64,000 bases of DNA from the NCBI RefSeq assembly GCF_030272615.1, contig NC_081413.1, positions 101,766,239 through 101,830,238 of the forward strand. The letters are read 5' to 3'. The stretch is from Cryptomeria japonica (lineage: Eukaryota; Streptophyta; Pinopsida; Cupressales; Cupressaceae). Positions within the stretch are counted from its first letter, which is position 1, and the number at the start of each line of letters is the position of its first letter. Position numbers and translations under genes: made by a program. Of this stretch, positions 58,127 through 64,000 are shown in pieces. The notes under the pieces were generated by a model. The model worked only from the letters and a program-made list of their open reading frames with translations. It had not been told where the DNA came from and did no database searches.

Positions 58127-59647
58127 TGATAGTTCTGATACTTAATATAAGTACATATCCAATAGCCAACAAGATGAGAGGCGGGGTGAATCATACAAAC
58201 TTAATCTTCCATAAAAACATCAGATTCAACCTCGGTAACATATATTTCAGTAATATAAACAAAACTGTTAAACATGCAAACTCAAAAACATATAAACATC
58301 ATAAACCTCATAACACCAAATTTAACGTGGAAACCCAAATAGGGAAAAACCACTGTGGGATTTCGGACCCACTAAGAAATATACTCTTCTAGAGTATGCT
58401 CAGTTAAAAGCAAATCTTGTTAAAGATTACAAACACATTGCTAGATGTGACCCGGTTAAGGGATTTCCCTCAGATTTGTTAGGATCTTCACCTTGTTAGA
58501 AGTGACCTTGTTAAAGGATTTCAAACACTCAATCAGAATGTCACCTTGCTAGAGGGTTTTACAAATAAGACTGTTAAGTCCACTCGGTTAAGAGATTTTT
58601 TGTCACTTTCACAAAATAACAGTAATAAAATCTATCTACAACTTCACATCTAAAATGCTAAAGCAGATTCCTATTTGTTCAATACAATCTAGACGTAGAA
58701 CTAATCTTGTCTAAAACCGGGCTTCTATACTCTGTTATTCAAATAGGTCTTCAAGCTTCTGTGCTTTGTAATCACTATGTAGCATCCCTATGCATACACT
58801 TGCCCGCATACATTGTTTATCAACAGTTTCCTATTTATAAACAATTAGGTAACCACTTAATCTCCTTGATCACATTTCCCATGATCAATCATAGCCATCA
58901 GATCTTCGATCTTGTCCAGGTTCAATGCATCTTTCAATCTGAAAATGTTTTTCCCCGCCTTGGAACTTGCATATATGTCTTGGAACTTGTGCTAGGGTAT
59001 TGCGGTTCAATCTGAGCTGTAGATCTTCATGCTGACTTTCCATTGCCTTAGATTCATTAACAAACTTCATCCACGACTCACTAATCATTTAATCAATTCT
59101 AGCTCATCAGCTTCCTCCATTAAATAACGCATGAAAACATTTAATGCATTCTGTTAGAGCTTGGTTACAACTCGGTAACAACTCGGTGAATACTAAACTT
59201 CACTCGGTAGACATTCCAGCTTCATTAACCGATAGAGATAACCTTAGGGTTTACCGACTAGGTTCTTTGCTTGATAACATAGTATAGTATTAACCTTTAC
59301 AATTTACAACATATGTATGATGTTAAAACAATCTAAAACATCATGATCTCATCATTGTCTGACTCGGTACTAGTTACCCATTGAATACCTTATTCATCCC
59401 CTTATTCATCATATTCTTTCCTGTGTCTTTTACCGACATCTTTATAATCTTCAAATCATACTTCTCAAGATATGGCAACATCATACTGAATTAGAAAATC
59501 AATTACTTGACATCAATCACAAAATAATAATATCAAGACAGTAAACATCCTTAATCAGTTATATCCATAATCATGAACAACCTTCTCAATATCCTTATGA
59601 AATGCCAACAATCTTTCATTGTCTGTTATAATGCTATATTGCCAACA
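58127..59647 (-). repeat. Element H 3' LTR
   Basis: Sense strand starts TGTTGGCAATATAGC after the polypurine tract and ends AGAACTATCA: 1,521 bp, similar in length and ends to the LTRs of I. TATA-like TATAAATAG at about 58831-58839. Confidence 0.85.
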
Positions 59648-60075
59648 ATCTCCCCCTTTGGCATTGATGGCAAAACCAATTGATTTGATCTTAAAAGATT
59701 CGGATTGCTGTGATTCGAAAATGCTGAAATGCTCTCCCCCATACATTAGACTTCTCCTATTTTCTTCAGTCTTCTTTCCAATCTGTAGTCTTCTCAGTTT
59801 TCTTTTAGTCTTCTCCTTAGTCTTCTCCCCCTTTGACAACAATGCCAAAAAGTAAAGAACTAAAACATAATTTCTTCCTGTATGAAGTGATTTCTACTGC
59901 TTGTGTATCAATTCAGTCTCAGTCAGAGCATTTTGTCTTTAATTCCTATTCCCTGTATAAGTTCCTGTAATAATTCCTGTACACCTTTAGAAAACATCCT
60001 AAAGTGTATAAATCAACATCAACTCCCAAAAGATATTCGATAGAGTCATCGGATTGATGCTTTCATTGAACTCGA
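59648..60075 (-). other. Element H 3' untranslated region and polypurine tract
   Basis: Sense strand ends GCCAAAGGGGGAGAT at the LTR (polypurine tract at 59648-59662). Another purine-rich stretch (AAAGGGGGAGAAGAC) lies near 59830. No gene seen. Confidence 0.7.
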
Positions 60076-60837
60076 TCAATGAGTAGAAGATAGGGGTAGG
60101 ACCCCTAACTTACTTCTGAGATATTCAAAAGTGTCCCTTGGTAGTGGCTTTGTGAAGATATCTGCTATTTGTTCCTTTGTGCTAACATACTCCAACACCA
60201 CTTTCTTCTCTTGAGCTTCTTCTCTAAGATAATGATATTTGATAGAGATGTGCTTTGTCTTAGAGTGCATAACAGGATTCTTTGAAATATTAATGGCACT
60301 AGTATTGTCATAGAATATAGTTACTGGCTTGGTAACTTTCTCATTTATACCTTCCAACAATTGTTTGATCCATGCAATGTTGGTACAATTTAATGCTGCA
60401 ACAATGTATTTAGCTTCTGCTGTTGACTGTGAAACACATCCTTGTTTCTTGCTAAGCCAACTCACTAGTCTTTCTCCTAAAAAGAAAGCTCCTCCACTTG
60501 TGCTTTTTCTGTCATCAATGTTGCATGCCCAACCAGCATTAGTATAAACTTTTAAATTAAAATCATTTCCTTTCTGATATACTAAGCCATAATCCTCAGT
60601 TCCTTTCAAGTATCTAAAAATTCTTTTGATTGTTGTCATGTGTGTTTCCTTAGGATCTGTAGAGAATCTTGCAACTATACCTACTGCATGTGCTATGTCT
60701 GGTCTGCTGTGAACAAGATATTGTAGCTTTCTAATCATGGATCGGTAAAGTGTCTCATCAACAGATGCAGATTCATCATTCTTTGATAATTTACAGTTGG
60801 TAGTCATAGGAGTACTTACTGGTTTTGAATCCTCCAT
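60076..60837 (-). pseudogene. Element H RNase H and polyprotein C-terminus
   Basis: Open for 253 codons. The YRSMIRKLQYLVHSRPDIAH segment links to RNase H with VYTNAGWAC (N where the catalytic D is expected), DDRKSTSGGAFFLG and STAEAKYI, followed by FTKPLPRDTFEYLRSKLG near the end. The D to N change in the first catalytic position would itself damage RNase H. A stop just before 60837 (KF*MEDSKP) breaks the link to RT. Confidence 0.9.
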
Positions 60838-60965
60838 TCAAAATTTCTTCAAGATTTCCTTTATGTACTTGGATTGAGTAATGAAAATCTCATTTTTCAT
60901 TTGCAGTATCTGTAAACCTATAAAATACTTTATCTCACCGATTAATGACATCTCAAATTCTTTGC

Positions 60966-62639
60966 TCATTTCATTTCCAAAGTTCTTTCATAAAGAGTCA
61001 TTACACAAAATATAATATCATCAACAAATATGGCTGAGATCAGTATTCCATTATCATCATTCTTCATGTACATGTTGCTATTCTCACTTGTCCTTGTAAA
61101 ACCAATCTTAATCAAATAAGAGTGCAATCTTTCATACCATGCTCTAGGTGCTTGTTTCAAACCATATAAAGCTTTGTTCAATTTACATACTTGATCTTTA
61201 TTATTGTCTTCAACAAATCCTTCAGGTTGTTCAATAAAAACTTCTTCTTCCAATATTCCATTCAAAAATGTAGATTTGACATCCATTTGATATACCTTGA
61301 AGTTTTTGAAAACAACATATGCCAACAATGTTCTTACTCCTTCAAGTCTAGCAACAAGTGCAAAAGTTTCACCATAATCAATTCCTTCTTCTTGAGCATA
61401 ACCTTTGCAAACTAGTCTTGCTTTGTTTCGAATGACCTCTCCTTTTTCATTTAGGTTGTTTTTGAAAATCCACTTTGTACCAATTACATTTTTGTTCTTT
61501 GATCTTGGGATTAGTGTCCATGTGTCATTCTTCTTGATTTGATCAATCTCTTCTGTCATAGCATTTATCCAATCTTCACTATTAAATGCCTCTTTCACTA
61601 TTCTCAGTTCAAATTCAGATATCAAACATTTGTTCTGTCTCTGCTTGTTCCTTGTCATCACTGGATCATCCTTATCTCCTATAATCTGACTTGGTGCATG
61701 ATGTCTTCTGACATACTTGGCTAATACAGGTTTGGTAGGCTCTGTCTGATCTTCTTCATCACTCAGTAACTGGATATTCTCTTCATTTTCTTCAACAGTC
61801 TTCTCGGTAAGACTTCTCGGTTGAACATAGACAAATTCATCATAGTCTTTTGGTTCCTTGGAATTTCCTTCATCATTTCTTTTTGCAAATTCATCAATTT
61901 TCACATTTGCACTTTCTACTATTTTGTTAGATGATTTGATCAGACATTTAAATGCTTTGCTTCTAGAAGAATAACCTAGAAATGTTCCTTCTTCACTTTT
62001 CTGATCAAATTTGCCATTTCTATCATCTTTGTGAACATAGCATCTACTTCCAAAGATTTTAAAATAACTTACATTAGGTTTCTTATCATACCAGATTTCA
62101 TATGGTGTCTTCAAAGTACCTTTCTTCAATTGAACTCGGTTCAAGGTGTAAACTGCTGTGCTTATTGCTTCTCTCCAAAATGTTTGTGGCACCTTCTTTT
62201 CAATCATCAGTGTTCTAGCACAATCCACAATAGATTTGTTTCTTCTCTCAGCTATTCCATTCTGCTGTGGAGTTCTCGGTGCAGAGACTTGTCTTTTAAT
62301 ACCATTATCATTGCAGAATAAACTGAACTCATTAGATGTGAACTCAACTCCTCTATCTGATCTAAGACATTTCAGTTGTCTTCCTATTTCATTTTCAACT
62401 CTTGCCTTGTACCATTTAAACATTTGAAAAGCTTCTGATTTTTCTTTTAAAAACATTACTGACATGATCCTTGAATAGTCATCCACAAATAATATGAAAT
62501 ATTTATCACCATAATAACTTTGAACTTTCATAGGACCACAAAGATTAGTGTGCACTAGATCTAAAATTCCCTTAGAAGTGTAAGACTTACTTGTAAAGCT
62601 TGATCTTGTCATCTTACTCATCTGGCATCCTCGACACAT
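60966..62639 (-). pseudogene. Element H integrase and reverse transcriptase
   Basis: Open for 557 codons. Integrase: end of HHCC finger (CRGCQMSKM), D in [12 protein letters not shown] (TNL where TDL is usual, so the first catalytic D appears replaced), D in [10 protein letters not shown] in QNGIAERRN. An acidic linker precedes RT with [35 protein letters not shown] and catalytic FVDDIIF near 61010. After it a frameshift (near 60995) leads to a stop at 60966. The tidy length suggests a younger insertion than I. Confidence 0.92.
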
Positions 62640-63055
62640 AGCATTCTAAGGTTTTTCAAGATTCAGTAGACCTCTTACTCGGTGCTTCTTACTTATTTTG
62701 ATAAGATTATCAAAATTTACATGACAAAACCTTTTATGCCATAACCAGGTATCATCTAACTTTGCATACAAACACTTATTCCGAGTTGAGTCTAGGTGAA
62801 ATGTGTTACCTTTTGTTTGTGTTGCGGTAGCAACTAACTTTCCATTCTTGTCATAAACTTTGACAATTCCTTTCTGAAATTCTATTCAGTAACCTGTGTT
62901 GTTTAGCTGTGCTACACTCAACAAATTGTATTTCAAACCTTCAACCCACTAAACATCATTGCATCTTGCATTATCAAGAAGTGTTATAGATCCTTTACCT
63001 CTTACCAGACATGGTGCATCATTACCAAATCTAACATAGCCTCCATTATAATCTT
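62640..63055 (-). pseudogene. Element H protease C-terminus and pre-integrase segment
   Basis: Frame continues from the protease through VEGLKYNLLSVAQL and LWHKRFCHVNFDN (HHCC start), with stops near 62952, 62887 and 62647. Too broken for a long ORF but clearly the missing link between protease and integrase. Confidence 0.8.
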
Positions 63056-64000
63056 CTAATATAACAAACTTGTGTTATCTCCTGTCATATGATGTGAGCA
63101 TCCACTATCTATAATCCAAGAATCATTAGTGTTTATGTGAGATATTAGGGCTTTTTCTTCATACCTTTCTTCATCTGATCCATCTTTGATAGCCACATAA
63201 ACTACTTCCTCTGTATCAGTCTCATCTGATTTATCATCGTTGGATTCCTCATCAGCTATTAGGCATGTCTTTCTATCTCTTCTTCTGAAGTCTCGGTGTC
63301 CTATGTAATGATTGTCTTTCTGTCTGTCATCTCGGTAATCTCTCTTTTTAGTAAAATCTTTGTCAGGACAGTTAGAAGCCATATGTCCTATCTTATCACA
63401 ATTGAAACATTTCAAAGGTAGTTTTCCTTTATACTTACCTTTGCCTCTTGGTAATCTTTTGGCTAATAGTGCTTCAAACTCTTCTTGCTTTCTGATTTCT
63501 TCATACAGTTTGTGTATTGCCTCCATGTTCTTACGAAATCTTTCACTTGCTCCACTGTGATCTCCTTCAGAGTACTTATACTTTCTTTCATTGAAATTAT
63601 TAGATTCATCAAGATGAAAAGAACTAAATGCAGATTCAACTTTATTTACCGAAGATCCACTGCTATCAAAGTTACTCAATTCAAATGCATGTAGCTTACC
63701 AATAGTAGCATCTAAAGAAATTGGCATATTAGGTACAGACCTCAATTCATTGATTGCAGAGACTCAGATTGCATAAGCTGGTAGAAGGGTTCTTAACAAC
63801 TTACTTGTTATATCCTTTTCTTCAATAGTTCCACCTGCTCCTTTGATTTGATTGACAATCTCCTTTAGTCTTGTATTGTACTGAGTTATGTTCTCACCTT
63901 CATTCATCTTTATAGAGTCAAGTTGTCCTCTTAGACTATCTACTTTTTCTCTTTGAACATGTTCATCTCCTCCATATACTGATATGAGCTTATCCCACAT
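63056..64000 (-). pseudogene. gag: Element H gag and protease N-terminus (gag start outside window)
   Basis: Gag core (KLISVYGGDEHVQ, LRGQLDSIKM, LLRTLLPAYAI) at 64000-63764. A TGA follows YAI where CGA is expected. The frame then continues to the zinc knuckle CFNCDKIGHMASNC at about 63407-63366 and the protease active site WIIDSGCSHHM near 63120. Close in sequence to element I. Confidence 0.9.

Larger units (their letters stand above)
58127..64000 (-). mobile_element. Element H: Ty1/copia retrotransposon, 5' end outside window
   Basis: 3' LTR, polypurine tract, RNase H, RT, integrase, protease and gag in copia order on the minus strand. Less decayed than I: one uninterrupted stretch of 557 codons (62639-60966) spans integrase and RT. 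Inserted into E at 58126. Confidence 0.92.

Noticed and set aside
1-64000. Host protein-coding genes, rRNA or tRNA genes
   Set aside because: Every long open frame was assigned to a retroelement or was a shadow of one; no intron-exon pattern or structural RNA recognised.

Overview
The window is plant nuclear DNA made almost entirely of LTR retrotransposons, many inserted into one another. I found no host gene, tRNA or rRNA gene. The hosts of this element mix (Ty3/gypsy of the Tat type with two RNase H domains, Ty1/copia, and gag-only non-autonomous elements) are seed plants, and the density of nesting suggests a large genome. A gymnosperm is possible, but the sequence alone does not settle it. 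I label the elements A to I.

Layout. A (minus strand, 1-12197, 3' end outside the window) is a Tat-type gypsy element with 5' LTR, primer-binding site (PBS), long leader, a small ORF1 and one long gag-pro-RT-RH-aRH-IN frame. F (12198-about 15281) is the 3' tail of a related element, with a decayed antisense gene. G (about 15282-17122) is an LTR, a PBS-like site and a short coding remnant. D (minus) is a gag-protease-only element. It is split into 17123-20948, 46771-46782 and 51757-about 53200 by two insertions only 12 bp apart: B (20949-46765, target-site duplication (TSD) aatac) and C (46783-51756, TSD agatt). B is a full-length relative of A on the plus strand. It is itself split by copia element I (26746-34132, TSD taacc). 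E (minus, about 53200-58126) is the 3' LTR and tail of another Tat-like element, cut at its upper side by copia element H (minus, 58127 to beyond 64000).

How the parts relate. A and B share LTR family, PBS, leader, a 129-codon ORF1 just before gag, a G-patch-like segment between protease and RT, and the dual RNase H. B, E and (as a remnant) F carry an antisense plant-mobile-domain (PMD)-like gene between pol and the 3' LTR. All coding regions have premature stops, many explained by CAG to TAG, CGA to TGA or TGG to TGA/TAG, as expected from decay of methylated cytosines.

Most unusual signal. Arrays of the short core TAGCGCAT (complement ATGCGCTA) are spaced almost exactly 21 bp apart. They occur twice in the leader of A, twice in the leader of B, and once upstream of the antisense PMD gene in both B and E. 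In all six arrays the core reads TAGCGCAT in the direction of the ORF it precedes. Spacers between cores are diverged while core and spacing persist.
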